Below the pieces are notes generated by a model that saw nothing but the letters and a program-made list of their open reading frames with translations, was not told the DNA's origin and ran no database searches. From positions 62,001-126,000 of the forward strand of contig NZ_FOQM01000016.1 of NCBI RefSeq assembly GCF_900113735.1: a stretch of DNA of 64,000 nt. The letters are read 5' to 3'. Numbering within the stretch: the first letter of the stretch is position 1; every line of letters begins with the position of its first letter. The translations under genes were made by a program, and so were the position numbers. Origin of the DNA: Bradyrhizobium sp. Gha. GTDB lineage: Bacteria; Pseudomonadota; Alphaproteobacteria; Rhizobiales; Xanthobacteraceae. This document shows, piece after piece, positions 40,192 to 48,540 of the stretch.

Positions 40192-42075
40192 TTAGCCGAC
40201 CGATATCACACGGTCCGATGGATTGGCAGCATACAGCTCCTCGATCAGAGCGCCGCGATGCTCGAGCACCGCGCGCTGGTTGATCGAGCCCTTGTCCGTG
40301 ACCTCGCCCTTGTCGATCGAGAGTGGCGTGTCCATCAGGATCGCGCGTGTGACCCGCGTCGAGGACCCGGTGGCCTGGCTGAGGAAGTGCGTCAGCCGCT
40401 CGCGGAAGGCTTCGCGCACCAGGCGGTCGCGTGCGGTCACGGTGAGATTGTCGGCCGGCAGTGTCGGGTTGACCAGGCGGCAGCCGTCGAGATCGAGCAG
40501 CACGAGCGCGGAAACTTCGTCGCGATTGATGCCGGCGATGACGACGTCGCGCACCAGCGGCGCGCAGGCCGCGGTGAGGCGCGCGCGCAGCGGGCCGACG
40601 CTGACCCAGGTGCCGCTCGCGAGCTTGAAATCCTCGCTGACACGTCCGTCGAAGTCGAAGCCGGCGTTGAGATCATCGGGATCAGCGGGCTTGAGCGCAT
40701 CGCCCATCTTGTAAAATCCTTCCTCGTCGAAGGATTTCGCGGTGATGTCGGGTTGACGCCAATAGCCGGGCATCACGTTCGGCCCCTTGGCTCGGACTTC
40801 CATCTTGCCGTTGTTCGGCACCAGCTTGGCGTCATTGCCGGAAACAGGAAGGCCGACATGGCCGGAACGGCTGGTGCGCGGATTGACCGACATGAAGAAC
40901 GGCGCGGTCTCGGTCGCGCCAAGTCCGGTCAGCATCGGCACGCGATAGCCCTTCTCCTTCACCGCCAGTTCGTCGAGGCTGTCCCAGACGAAGGGCGATA
41001 GTGCCGCGCCGGAGAAGAACATCGCGTGCAGGCGGTCGAAGAATTTGGCGCGCAGCCCCTGGTCGTCGCGCAAATAAGGCAGCAACGATTCGTAGCCCTT
41101 GGGCACGTTGAAATAGACCGTCGGCGAAATCTCCTGGAGATTGCGCACGGTCTCCTCGATGCCGCCGGGCACCGGCTTGCCGGCGTCGAGATACATCGAG
41201 CCGCCATTGTACAAGGTCAGTCCGATATTGTGGTTGCCGCCGAAGGTGTGGTTCCAGGGCAGCCAGTCGATGATGACGGGCGGCTCGTCCTTGAGGAAGG
41301 CGAGCGTCTCGCGCAGCATCACCTGGTTGGCGCAGATCATGCGCTGGGTGTTGATGACGGCCTTGGGGTTGCCGGTCGAGCCCGACGTCAGCAGGAACTT
41401 TGCGATCGTGTCGGGGCCGATCTTGCCGTGCACAGCGTCGAGGTCGTCACGAACAGGAGTTGCCATGAGGTCGGCGAGCAATGTGACGTCGCGGCCCGGC
41501 ACGCTGCCGTACGACGCGGCGATCTCGGTGCCGAGCGAGACATTGGCGGCGAGCGCATCCGCGAACTTGCCGGCATCCTCTGCGAAAACCAGGCCCGGCG
41601 TCAGCAGCTTCATCAGATAAGAGAGCTTGCCGTAATCCTTCGACACCAGCGAATAGGCCGGCGACACCGGGCAGAACGGAACGCCGGCATAGAACGCGCC
41701 GAAGGCGAGCAATGCGTGGTCGATCGAATTGCCTGACAGGATGACGACCGGCCGCTCTGCCGAGAGGCCGCGCCGGATCAATCCCGAGGCAATATGCCGG
41801 CTCGCGGTGAGCAGCTCGGCATAGCTGATCTTGCGCCAGCCCCGGCCGCCTTCGCGCTCCGCCATGAACACGCGGTCCGGCGTCGTGATCGCCCAATGAT
41901 GCAGGCGGTCGGTGATGCGGACGGGATAGTCGCCGAGCGGGTGTTTGGGCCGCAGATAGATCGTGCCATCGGCGCGATGTTCGATGTCGACGACGGGATC
42001 GCCGAACGAAATGGGCCGCAGCGGAGAATTGCTCACGCCGCGCTCTGTGCTGGAAGAGGACGGCTGGGGGCTCAT
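40192..42075 (-). CDS. fcs: Feruloyl-CoA synthase-like acyl-CoA ligase
   Basis: 627 residues, ANL superfamily: SYAELLTASRHIASGL, the phosphate-binding loop LLTSGSTGNPKAV, the motif GLGATETAP, and GDALKPADPDD/FDGRVSEDFKL before the C-terminal lid. The length and the sequence around SEDFKLASGTWVSVGPLR follow feruloyl-CoA synthases rather than general acyl-CoA ligases; the C terminus has a family-typical VTDKGSINQRAVLEHR. It overlaps the crotonase stop by 4 bp. It activates hydroxycinnamates such as ferulate or p-coumarate to CoA esters. Confidence 0.9.
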   Translation of the reverse strand: MSPQPSSSSTERGVSNSPLRPISFGDPVVDIEHRADGTIYLRPKHPLGDYPVRITDRLHHWAITTPDRVFMAEREGGRGWRKISYAELLTASRHIASGLIRRGLSAERPVVILSGNSIDHALLAFGAFYAGVPFCPVSPAYSLVSKDYGKLSYLMKLLTPGLVFAEDAGKFADALAANVSLGTEIAASYGSVPGRDVTLLADLMATPVRDDLDAVHGKIGPDTIAKFLLTSGSTGNPKAVINTQRMICANQVMLRETLAFLKDEPPVIIDWLPWNHTFGGNHNIGLTLYNGGSMYLDAGKPVPGGIEETVRNLQEISPTVYFNVPKGYESLLPYLRDDQGLRAKFFDRLHAMFFSGAALSPFVWDSLDELAVKEKGYRVPMLTGLGATETAPFFMSVNPRTSRSGHVGLPVSGNDAKLVPNNGKMEVRAKGPNVMPGYWRQPDITAKSFDEEGFYKMGDALKPADPDDLNAGFDFDGRVSEDFKLASGTWVSVGPLRARLTAACAPLVRDVVIAGINRDEVSALVLLDLDGCRLVNPTLPADNLTVTARDRLVREAFRERLTHFLSQATGSSTRVTRAILMDTPLSIDKGEVTDKGSINQRAVLEHRGALIEELYAANPSDRVISVG

Positions 42076-42881
42076 GATTTCGGCTTCACCTTGGCGGTCT
42101 TGTGCTCGAGGAACTCGCGGATCCTGCGTTTTGCCTCTTTGTCGCTCTGCGCAACCGTCGCCATCAGCGATTCCATGAGCAGGCCAGTCTGCGGATTCGC
42201 TTCCGCGATCATCGGCAATGCCTGGAGCACGGCGAAATTCGTCAACGGCGCGTTGGATGCGATCTTGGTCGCGAGTTCCAGCGCCTTGGCGAGGCCGTTA
42301 CCGGCCTCCGTGACATATTGTGCAAAGCCGTAGGATGCGCCTTCCGTCGCGGAATAGACGCGCCCCGTCAGCATCATGTCCATCATGCGGGCGACACCGA
42401 TCAGCCGCGGCAGCCGCACCGAGCCGCCGCCGCCGACGAAGATGCCGCGCTGCCCTTCCGGCAGCGCGAAATAGGCCGTGGGCTCCGCGACGCGAATATG
42501 GGCGGAGCAGGCAAGCTCGAGCCCGCCGCCGATCACCGCGCCCTTGAGCGCCGCAATCACGGGCACGCGGCTATATTGGATGCGGTCGAACACCCGGTGC
42601 CACATCTGCGAGTGCAAGAGGCCGCCGGTGGCGTCGTGATCCTGCAGTTCGGAGAGGTCGAGACCGCTGGAGAAATGGTCGCCAATGCCGTGAATGACGA
42701 CCGCCCCGATGTCCTCGGGCAGGGACGTAAAGCATTCGCCAATTTCGAGGATGATGCCGTCATTGAGCGCATTGCGCTTGGCCGGCCGGTTCAGACCTAA
42801 CGTCAGAACCCGGTCCACCCTCTCGATCTGAAGCAACCCGGAGGCGCCCGCGCCAGCGGTCTCGGCGTTTCCCTGTGTCAT
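42072..42881 (-). CDS. Enoyl-CoA hydratase/crotonase-family protein
   Basis: 269 residues. Crotonase features: LGLNRPAKRNALND, the oxyanion-hole strand HFSSGLDLSEL, and ALKGAVIGGGLELACSAHIRV with the second Gly of the oxyanion hole. Typical hydratase glutamates are not confidently placed (PEGQRGIFVGGGGS). It is the first gene of the operon with Fcs, SDR and thioesterase, downstream of a GTTAT-N5-ATAAC operator. It is likely the hydratase or lyase acting on hydroxycinnamoyl-CoA. Confidence 0.87.
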   Translation of the reverse strand: MTQGNAETAGAGASGLLQIERVDRVLTLGLNRPAKRNALNDGIILEIGECFTSLPEDIGAVVIHGIGDHFSSGLDLSELQDHDATGGLLHSQMWHRVFDRIQYSRVPVIAALKGAVIGGGLELACSAHIRVAEPTAYFALPEGQRGIFVGGGGSVRLPRLIGVARMMDMMLTGRVYSATEGASYGFAQYVTEAGNGLAKALELATKIASNAPLTNFAVLQALPMIAEANPQTGLLMESLMATVAQSDKEAKRRIREFLEHKTAKVKPKS

Positions 42882-42900
42882 TTGCGTCCTTATCAGAATA

Positions 42901-42915
42901 GTTATGTTGTATAAC
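42901..42915. promoter_or_regulatory. GTTAT-N5-ATAAC operator upstream of crotonase-Fcs operon
   Basis: Perfect inverted arms GTTAT and ATAAC with 5-bp spacer, 20 bp upstream of the crotonase ATG. The same motif (last base T) occurs at 46567-46581 in the pobA/TRAP intergenic region, which suggests one regulator, plausibly of the MarR type, for both arms. No such regulator is encoded in the window. Confidence 0.55.
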
Positions 42916-43002
42916 GAATTCCGCAGGAGTCAAGGAGGCCCTCCGGTGGGCTTCACATTGGGGTCGTCCCGGCCAGCGCCGGGACGACGGCGGAGCGTGT
43001 AT

Positions 43003-43464
43003 TCACAGCACCTGATGCACGTCGATCACCACGCGATCCGAATGCCGTGCGGCTGAGCCGATAAAGATGTGCTCCATCAGCCAGCGATATTTCTCGTGCC
43101 CCGTCTCGAATTTCGGCACGGTGCGAAAATAGATCAGTTTCGGATCGACCGGCTCGCCGCGCTTCAGCTTTTGCAGCAGCTCGACCGGCCCGAAGCGCAT
43201 GCCCTTGTTCTCGACGTAGACGATTGCGCCGTCGTCGGTCTCGAAGGCGTATTTGGCTTCCAGGTCGATCAGCTCGTTGGGGCGGATGGTCTGGAAGTCG
43301 GCGCCGAACGGCAGCACCTTGCCTGATATCGCGCCCGACACCGCGCCGCCGAGGATGGGGATGATGCGGCGGACGCCGGTGCCGGTCTCGCCGGCGGTGA
43401 TGACGTCGCCGATTTCGGCGGTGATGGTGAAGACGTATTTCGTCGCGAGCGTCGGCGTGGTCAT
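43003..43464 (-). CDS. DUF3237 family protein
   Basis: 153 residues, one DUF3237 domain: YVFTITAEIGDVITAGETGTGVRRIIPILGGAVSG at the N terminus, LPFGADFQTIRPNELIDLEAKYAFETDDGA in the middle, and a C-terminal YRWLMEHIFIGSAARHSDRVVIDVHQV. It is predicted to be a beta-barrel, and the function is unknown. It follows the TRAP large permease by 12 bp, so it is probably part of that operon, likely in the same aromatic-acid pathway. Confidence 0.87.
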   Translation of the reverse strand: MTTPTLATKYVFTITAEIGDVITAGETGTGVRRIIPILGGAVSGAISGKVLPFGADFQTIRPNELIDLEAKYAFETDDGAIVYVENKGMRFGPVELLQKLKRGEPVDPKLIYFRTVPKFETGHEKYRWLMEHIFIGSAARHSDRVVIDVHQVL

Positions 43465-43476
43465 CGCTTCATCTCT

Positions 43477-44796
43477 CTAGTGTGCCATCATCCGCGTCGG
43501 CAGCCAGGTCGCCAGTAACGGGAAGGTGATCAGGATCACCAGGCGTACGAGATCGGTCGCTACGAACGGGATCACGCCCTTGAAGATGGTGGCGAAGGAG
43601 ACGTCCTTCACCACGCTCTTGATGACAAAGACGTTCATGCCGACAGGCGGATGGATCAGGCCGAGCTCGACGGTCATGACGATGATGACGCCGAACCAGA
43701 TCGGGTCGAAGCCGAGATGCATGATGACCGGGAAAATGATCGGCACGGTCAGGATGATCATCGCCATCGCGTCCATCAGGCAGCCGAGCACGAGATACAT
43801 GATCATGATCAGTGCCAGTACGCCGTAGGAGCCGAGGCCGAGACCGGTGAGGAATTCCGTCACCTTCTGCGGCGTCTGCGTCACCGTCAGGAAGTAGCCG
43901 AAGATCAGCGCGCCGATCAGCACGGTGAAGACCGCGGCGGCCGTGCGCGTCGCCTGCAGCAGCGACATCAGCACCTTCTCGCGGTCGAGCCGCCCGGTGA
44001 CGATGCCGATGATAAAGGCGCCCGTGGCGCCGACGCCGCCGGCTTCGGTGGGCGTGAAACGCGGCAGGAAGGGCAGGCCGTAAAGGCCGCCGATCACGAA
44101 CACGAACAGCAGCACCGGCGCCCAGATCTCCTTCACGCCCGCGAAACGCTCGCGCCAGGGCAGCACCTTGCCCTTGGGCAGGAAGTCTGGGCGGAAATAG
44201 CCGATCAGGAAGATCGTGATCATGTACATGGTCATCGCCAGCAGGCCGGGGATGATGCCGGCGATGAAGAGTTTTCCGATGTCCTGCTCGGTGATGATGC
44301 CGTAGACCGCGAGCACGGTGGAGGGGGGCAGCATCGCACCCAGCGTGCCGCCGGCGGCGATCACGCCGGTGGCAAAGGACTGCGGATAGCCGAAGCGGCG
44401 CATCTCGGGATACGCAACGGCGGAGAAGGTCGCCGCGGTGGCGACCGAGGAGCCGCAGATCGCGGCGAAGCCGCCGCAGGCGCCGACCGTGGCGATGCCG
44501 AGGCCCCCGCGCAAGTGGCCTACGAAGCCGTTGGCGGCGCGGAACAGCTCGCGGCTCATGCCCGAATTGCTGACGAACGATCCCATCAGCAGGAACATCG
44601 GGATCACGCCGAACGTGTAGTCGGTGACGGTGCGCATCGAAGTCTGACCGACCAGCTTCAGTGCAGGTGTCGCACCGACGAGATAGGCGAAGCCGGAGAC
44701 GCCGACGAGGCCCATGGCCATGCCGACAGGCACGCGCAGCAGCATCAAGGCGAAAAGGGAAACGAAGCCGAGAACGGCGACGACATCGGTGCTCAT
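43477..44796 (-). CDS. dctM: TRAP transporter large permease (DctM type)
   Basis: 439 residues from ATG 44796 with about twelve membrane segments. Typical segments are LRVPVGMAMGLVGVSGFAYL, ACGGFAAICGSSVATAATFSAVAYPEM and GLIHPPVGMNVFVIKSV near the C terminus. It forms the ion-coupled channel of a tripartite periplasmic transporter. It lies 2 bp after the DctQ gene. Frames open further upstream carry no transporter features. Confidence 0.92.
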   Translation of the reverse strand: MSTDVVAVLGFVSLFALMLLRVPVGMAMGLVGVSGFAYLVGATPALKLVGQTSMRTVTDYTFGVIPMFLLMGSFVSNSGMSRELFRAANGFVGHLRGGLGIATVGACGGFAAICGSSVATAATFSAVAYPEMRRFGYPQSFATGVIAAGGTLGAMLPPSTVLAVYGIITEQDIGKLFIAGIIPGLLAMTMYMITIFLIGYFRPDFLPKGKVLPWRERFAGVKEIWAPVLLFVFVIGGLYGLPFLPRFTPTEAGGVGATGAFIIGIVTGRLDREKVLMSLLQATRTAAAVFTVLIGALIFGYFLTVTQTPQKVTEFLTGLGLGSYGVLALIMIMYLVLGCLMDAMAMIILTVPIIFPVIMHLGFDPIWFGVIIVMTVELGLIHPPVGMNVFVIKSVVKDVSFATIFKGVIPFVATDLVRLVILITFPLLATWLPTRMMAH

Positions 44797-44798
44797 GA

Positions 44799-45308
44799 CT
44801 ACTCCGTCGCCTTCAGCTTGGGGTCGTGCATCTCTTCGGGATGGAAGATCAGTCGGTAAGTGCGGATTGCGATCAGCAGCACGGCCGAGACGTCGCCGAT
44901 CCATGCAATTGCGAAGAATGGCCAGGTCGGCATGTGCATGTCGAACGTCTGGACGTTGTCCTTGTAGGTGCCGCGGACCTTGTCGAACAGCGTCCATGTC
45001 TGCACGGTGACGACGAATAGCAGCACCAGGGTCGCGAACACGTCGATCCAGCGCTGGTAGCGTGGGCCGACATTGCCCCAGACCAGGTCCACCGTGATGT
45101 GCGTGCCGCGATACGAGGTCGCCGCAATACCCCAGAAGATGAGGATGCCGAGCAGCATGCGGCCGATGTCGAAACTGTCAGGAATCGAATAGTTGAGCGT
45201 GTTCCGCAGCAGCACCGACAGAAAGATGTCCAGCGCGACGAGGCCGACGAACGCGGCCGCGATCCATTCGATCGTGTCGATGATGCGATCCATCCAAGAG
45301 CGCTTCAT
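44799..45308 (-). CDS. dctQ: TRAP transporter small permease (DctQ type)
   Basis: 169 residues with four membrane segments, starting MKRSWMDRIIDTIEWIAAAFVGLVALDIFLSVLLR, then DSFDIGRMLLGILIFWGIAATSYRGTHITVDLVW, the signature of DctQ. It completes the membrane part with DctM. It lies 72 bp downstream of the binding protein, separated by a strong hairpin. Confidence 0.9.
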   Translation of the reverse strand: MKRSWMDRIIDTIEWIAAAFVGLVALDIFLSVLLRNTLNYSIPDSFDIGRMLLGILIFWGIAATSYRGTHITVDLVWGNVGPRYQRWIDVFATLVLLFVVTVQTWTLFDKVRGTYKDNVQTFDMHMPTWPFFAIAWIGDVSAVLLIAIRTYRLIFHPEEMHDPKLKATE

Positions 45309-45335
45309 GGGTGGAGGCCCTCAAGTTTGCAGGAA

Positions 45336-45365
45336 AACGGCGGCGGGAGGATTCCCGCCGCCGTT
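45336..45365 (-). terminator. Intra-operon hairpin between TRAP binding protein and permease genes
   Basis: Perfect 13-bp arms (AACGGCGGCGGGA and its complement) around a 4-nt loop, with TTTTCC following on the minus strand. It probably acts as a partial terminator or mRNA stabiliser, so that the binding protein is made in excess over the permeases. Confidence 0.75.
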
Positions 45366-45380
45366 TCTGTTTCGTGAAAC

Positions 45381-46397
45381 CTATTCCGCCAGCGCGTTGT
45401 ACTTCTTCAGCGACGCCTTCAACTCGGCGAGGGCAGCGTCGGGATCGATGCCGGCCTTTTTGGCACCTTCACCCCAGGTCTTGACCAGCGGCTCGGCCGC
45501 CTTCTTCCAGGCGGCGGTCTGGTCCGGTGTCAGCTTGTAGATCTCGTGACTTTCTTCCGCCTTCACCTTGTCGATTCCGGCATCCTCGAACTTGCCCCAG
45601 TGCTCGCCAACTACGCCGGCCATTTCGGTCGTGCAGTTCTTGTCGATCGCGGCCTTTTGCTTGTCGGACATCGCGTCGTACTTGTCCTTGTTCATCACGA
45701 ACACGAACGTGGTCGTGTAGAGTGGTGCGTCCATGTCGTACTTGGTCACCTTGTCGATGCCGAACAGCACCAGCGAGCCCCAGGGGAAGGTCACCGCGTC
45801 GGCAACGCCGCGCTCGATGATGTCGCGCACTTCAGGTGCCGAGGACTGCACGTTGGTGCCCCCGAGCGCGGTCACGAAATTCGCCATGGTGGCATGGGCG
45901 GGCCGGATCTTCATGCCCTTCACGTCCTCCGGCACCACGATTTTCTTGGTGCGGGAGTGGAACGAGGAAGGTGAGTGGACGAAGGCGAGGCAGTATTTGA
46001 CGTCCTTCATCTCCTTGGCTGCATATTTGCGATACCAGGCGTCCAGCCCCTCCGACCCGCCCTTGGCATCCGAGACCAGGAAGGGCAATTCGCCGGCGCC
46101 GATGATCGGGAAACGACCGGGCTGGTAGCCGGGATTGACATAGGTGACGTCGGCGATGCCGTCGCGGGCCATGTCGTAATGGTCGAAGGCCTTGCCGAGC
46201 TGCTGGGCCGGGAATACCTTGCCCGTGATGGTGCCGCCGGAGTCCTTGTTCACCGCGGCCACCCAGTCTTCCAGCGACTTTTGCAGCGGGTGCGAGGCCG
46301 GCACCCAGTGCGAGACCTTCAGATCGATGGTCTTGTCCTGCGCGAACGCAGGCGTCACGCTTGCTGCCAGCAGCAAAGCCAGACAGGCTTTCCTCAT
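45381..46397 (-). CDS. dctP: TRAP transporter substrate-binding protein (DctP type)
   Basis: 338 residues from ATG 46397 with a signal peptide ending TPAFAQ. The mature protein begins TIDLKVSHWVPASHPLQKSLEDWV, with FPAQQLGKAFDHYDMARDGIADVTYVNPGY and VKGMKIRPAHATMANFVTALGG, the pattern of DctP proteins; the Arg in KIRPA is the usual carboxylate anchor. Together with DctQ and DctM it is likely an aromatic or organic acid importer, given the neighbouring fcs and pobA genes. Confidence 0.92.
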   Translation of the reverse strand: MRKACLALLLAASVTPAFAQDKTIDLKVSHWVPASHPLQKSLEDWVAAVNKDSGGTITGKVFPAQQLGKAFDHYDMARDGIADVTYVNPGYQPGRFPIIGAGELPFLVSDAKGGSEGLDAWYRKYAAKEMKDVKYCLAFVHSPSSFHSRTKKIVVPEDVKGMKIRPAHATMANFVTALGGTNVQSSAPEVRDIIERGVADAVTFPWGSLVLFGIDKVTKYDMDAPLYTTTFVFVMNKDKYDAMSDKQKAAIDKNCTTEMAGVVGEHWGKFEDAGIDKVKAEESHEIYKLTPDQTAAWKKAAEPLVKTWGEGAKKAGIDPDAALAELKASLKKYNALAE

Positions 46398-46445
46398 CAC
46401 GTGTCTCTCCCTCATTGTGACGGCGGGCTTCGATGGCCCGGTTTC

Positions 46446-46461
46446 GTTAATTAACATGTTA
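46446..46461. promoter_or_regulatory. Overlapping palindromes upstream of TRAP operon
   Basis: GTTAATTAAC (46446-46455) and TAACATGTTA (46452-46461) overlap, 49-64 bp upstream of the binding-protein ATG. These may be an operator for the TRAP operon; the regulator is unknown. Confidence 0.4.
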
Positions 46462-46566
46462 TCTAACTGGCTGGCGCGTTCAAGCCGGAACTGCTGCGTC
46501 GTCTACGTCAGTGATGCTGCATGGATTTGTCGCTGCCCCGGCGACCGGCCTCCCCTTTTTCCAACC

Positions 46567-46581
46567 GTTATATGATATAAT
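46567..46581. promoter_or_regulatory. GTTAT-N5-ATAAT operator upstream of pobA
   Basis: GTTAT, 5 bp, ATAAT; the inner TTATAT-G-ATATAA is a perfect palindrome. It lies 68 bp upstream of the pobA TTG start. It shares its pattern with 42901-42915, upstream of the crotonase-Fcs operon. Confidence 0.55.
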
Positions 46582-46648
46582 TATCCTGGGCGGATCAACG
46601 CGACAAGCGAGCCGCGACGAAAGCCTACAGGATCGGGAGGAGCAAGTA

Positions 46649-47818
46649 TTGCGGACAAAAGTCGCAATCATCGGGGCCGGGCCGGCAGGATTGTTGCTTG
46701 GGCAACTTCTGCATCAATACGGTATCGACAACGTAATTCTCGAGCGGCAGAGCCCGGATTACGTGCTGGGTCGCATCCGTGCCGGCCTTCTGGAGCAGGG
46801 AACGGTTGGACTGCTCGACCAGATCGGCGCCGGCGCGCGGGCGCATGCCGAAGGGCTGTTGCATGAAGGCATCGAGCTTGCCTTCGCCGGCCATCGGCAT
46901 CGCATCGACATGAAGGCCGCGACCGGCAAGACGGTCATGATCTATGGCCAGACCGAGGTCACCCTCGACCTGATGGACGCGCGGAAAGCGGCCGGCCTCA
47001 CCACCGTCTACGAGGCCAAGGATGTGCAGCCGCATGATTTTGATGGTAGCCGCCCGCGCGTAACCTGGGTCAAGGACGGCCTCACCCACACGCTCGATTG
47101 CGATTTCATCGCCGGCTGCGATGGCTTTCACGGTGTCAGCCGCGCCAGCGTACCCGCTTCGGCGATCGAGGAGTTCGAACGGGTCTATCCGTTCGGCTGG
47201 CTCGGTATCCTCTCGGAGACACCGCCGGTCAGTCACGAACTGATCTATTCCAACCATGCCCGCGGCTTTGCCCTCTGTACCATGCGATCGATGAAGCGCA
47301 GCCGCCATTACCTGCAGTGCTCGCTCGACGACCATGTCGATCAGTGGTCCGACGATCGCTTCTGGGACGAATTGAAGCGCCGGCTCGACCAGGAAGCGGC
47401 CGACAATCTGGTGACGGGCCCCTCGATCGAGAAGAGCATCGCGCCCTTGCGCAGCTTCGTCGCCGAGCCGATGCGTTTCGGCAAGCTGTTCCTGTGTGGC
47501 GATGCCGCCCACATCGTGCCGCCGACCGGCGCCAAGGGGCTGAACCTCGCGGCCAGCGATGCGCATTATCTGTCGAGCGCGCTCCGCGAGTTCTACGACG
47601 AAAAATCGAGCGCCGGCATCGAGGGCTATTCCGCCAAGGCGCTGGCGCGGGTCTGGAAGGCCGTGCGCTTCTCCTGGTGGATGACCTCGATGCTGCACAA
47701 ATTCCCCGACAATGGCAGCATCGGCGCGCGTATCCAGCTCGCAGAGCTCGACTATGTCACGCAGTCGCAGGCCGCGATGACGTCGCTGTCGGAGAATTAC
47801 GTGGGCCTGCCGTTCTAG
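46649..47818 (+). CDS. pobA: 4-hydroxybenzoate 3-monooxygenase
   Basis: 389 residues. FAD motif VAIIGAGPAGLLLGQLL at the N terminus, then ERQSPDYVLGRIRAGLLEQGTVGLL, YGQTEVTLDLMDAR, the second FAD motif LFLCGDAAHIVPPTGAKGLNLA, and LHKFP near the end. These are all diagnostic of p-hydroxybenzoate hydroxylase, and the length fits. The likely start is TTG 46649, preceded by GGGAGGAG; upstream in-frame ATG (46511) gives a non-homologous extension. It converts 4-hydroxybenzoate to protocatechuate with NADPH and O2. Confidence 0.93.
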   Translation: MRTKVAIIGAGPAGLLLGQLLHQYGIDNVILERQSPDYVLGRIRAGLLEQGTVGLLDQIGAGARAHAEGLLHEGIELAFAGHRHRIDMKAATGKTVMIYGQTEVTLDLMDARKAAGLTTVYEAKDVQPHDFDGSRPRVTWVKDGLTHTLDCDFIAGCDGFHGVSRASVPASAIEEFERVYPFGWLGILSETPPVSHELIYSNHARGFALCTMRSMKRSRHYLQCSLDDHVDQWSDDRFWDELKRRLDQEAADNLVTGPSIEKSIAPLRSFVAEPMRFGKLFLCGDAAHIVPPTGAKGLNLAASDAHYLSSALREFYDEKSSAGIEGYSAKALARVWKAVRFSWWMTSMLHKFPDNGSIGARIQLAELDYVTQSQAAMTSLSENYVGLPF

Positions 47819-47981
47819 GAATGGTGCTCTACGTCATTGCGAGCGAAGCGCTTCGCTTGCAATGACGGGAGTGGGCGCGTTTCAAGCACCCGCGCAAATC
47901 CCGTTTAAAACTTTGTAATTGATGCGTCCGTCACATCCATCGCGTTCAATGGCAACAATCATTGCAACGCATGGGACTGAC

Positions 47982-48395
47982 ATGCCTGATATTCCCGACG
48001 GCTTCGAGCCGCTCTCCCGCAAGAGTCCGCTCACCGAACCCTGGGAGCCGCTCTACGCAAAGAAAACGGAGAGGACCGTTTTCATCGGCCTCCGGTTGGC
48101 AAGGCCACACACCAATGGTCGTGGTCTGATCCATGGCGGTCTGATCGCCGCGCTCGCCGACAATGCCATGGGCTACAGTTGCGCGCAGGCGACGGGCTGG
48201 ACGATTTCGTTCGTGACGGTTTCGCTGTCGATCGATTTCGTCGGCTCCGCGGAGATCGGCCAATGGTGCTCGATCGAGAGCGACGTGATCAAGACCGGCA
48301 AGACGATCTGTTTCGCGCAAAGCCTCATCAAGGCCGACGGCGTCGTGATCGCGCGGGCGAGCGGGACGTTTCGGGTGGTGCCCAAGAAAGGGTGA
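47982..48395 (+). CDS. PaaI-type hotdog thioesterase
   Basis: 137 residues from ATG 47982. GLRLARPHTNGRGLIHGGLIAALADNAMGYSC carries the HGG motif of the PaaI/YbgC-like hotdog family; a later FVTVSLSIDFVGSAEIGQWCSIES and the C-terminal KADGVVIARASGTFRV complete the domain. It may hydrolyse aromatic CoA esters in the neighbouring pathway. Upstream starts at 47919 or 47949 are possible. Confidence 0.85.
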   Translation: MPDIPDGFEPLSRKSPLTEPWEPLYAKKTERTVFIGLRLARPHTNGRGLIHGGLIAALADNAMGYSCAQATGWTISFVTVSLSIDFVGSAEIGQWCSIESDVIKTGKTICFAQSLIKADGVVIARASGTFRVVPKKG

Positions 48396-48540
48396 TGCTC
48401 CCTCGTGTCCCGGACGCGGTGCGGCGCGAAGTGCCGCTCCGCAGAGCCGGGACCCATGTCTTGACGGATACCAGGCCGCCTTCTGGGTTCCGGCTCAGCG
48501 CAGCAACGGTACGCGTTGCAGCGCGTCCGGAACACAGCCA

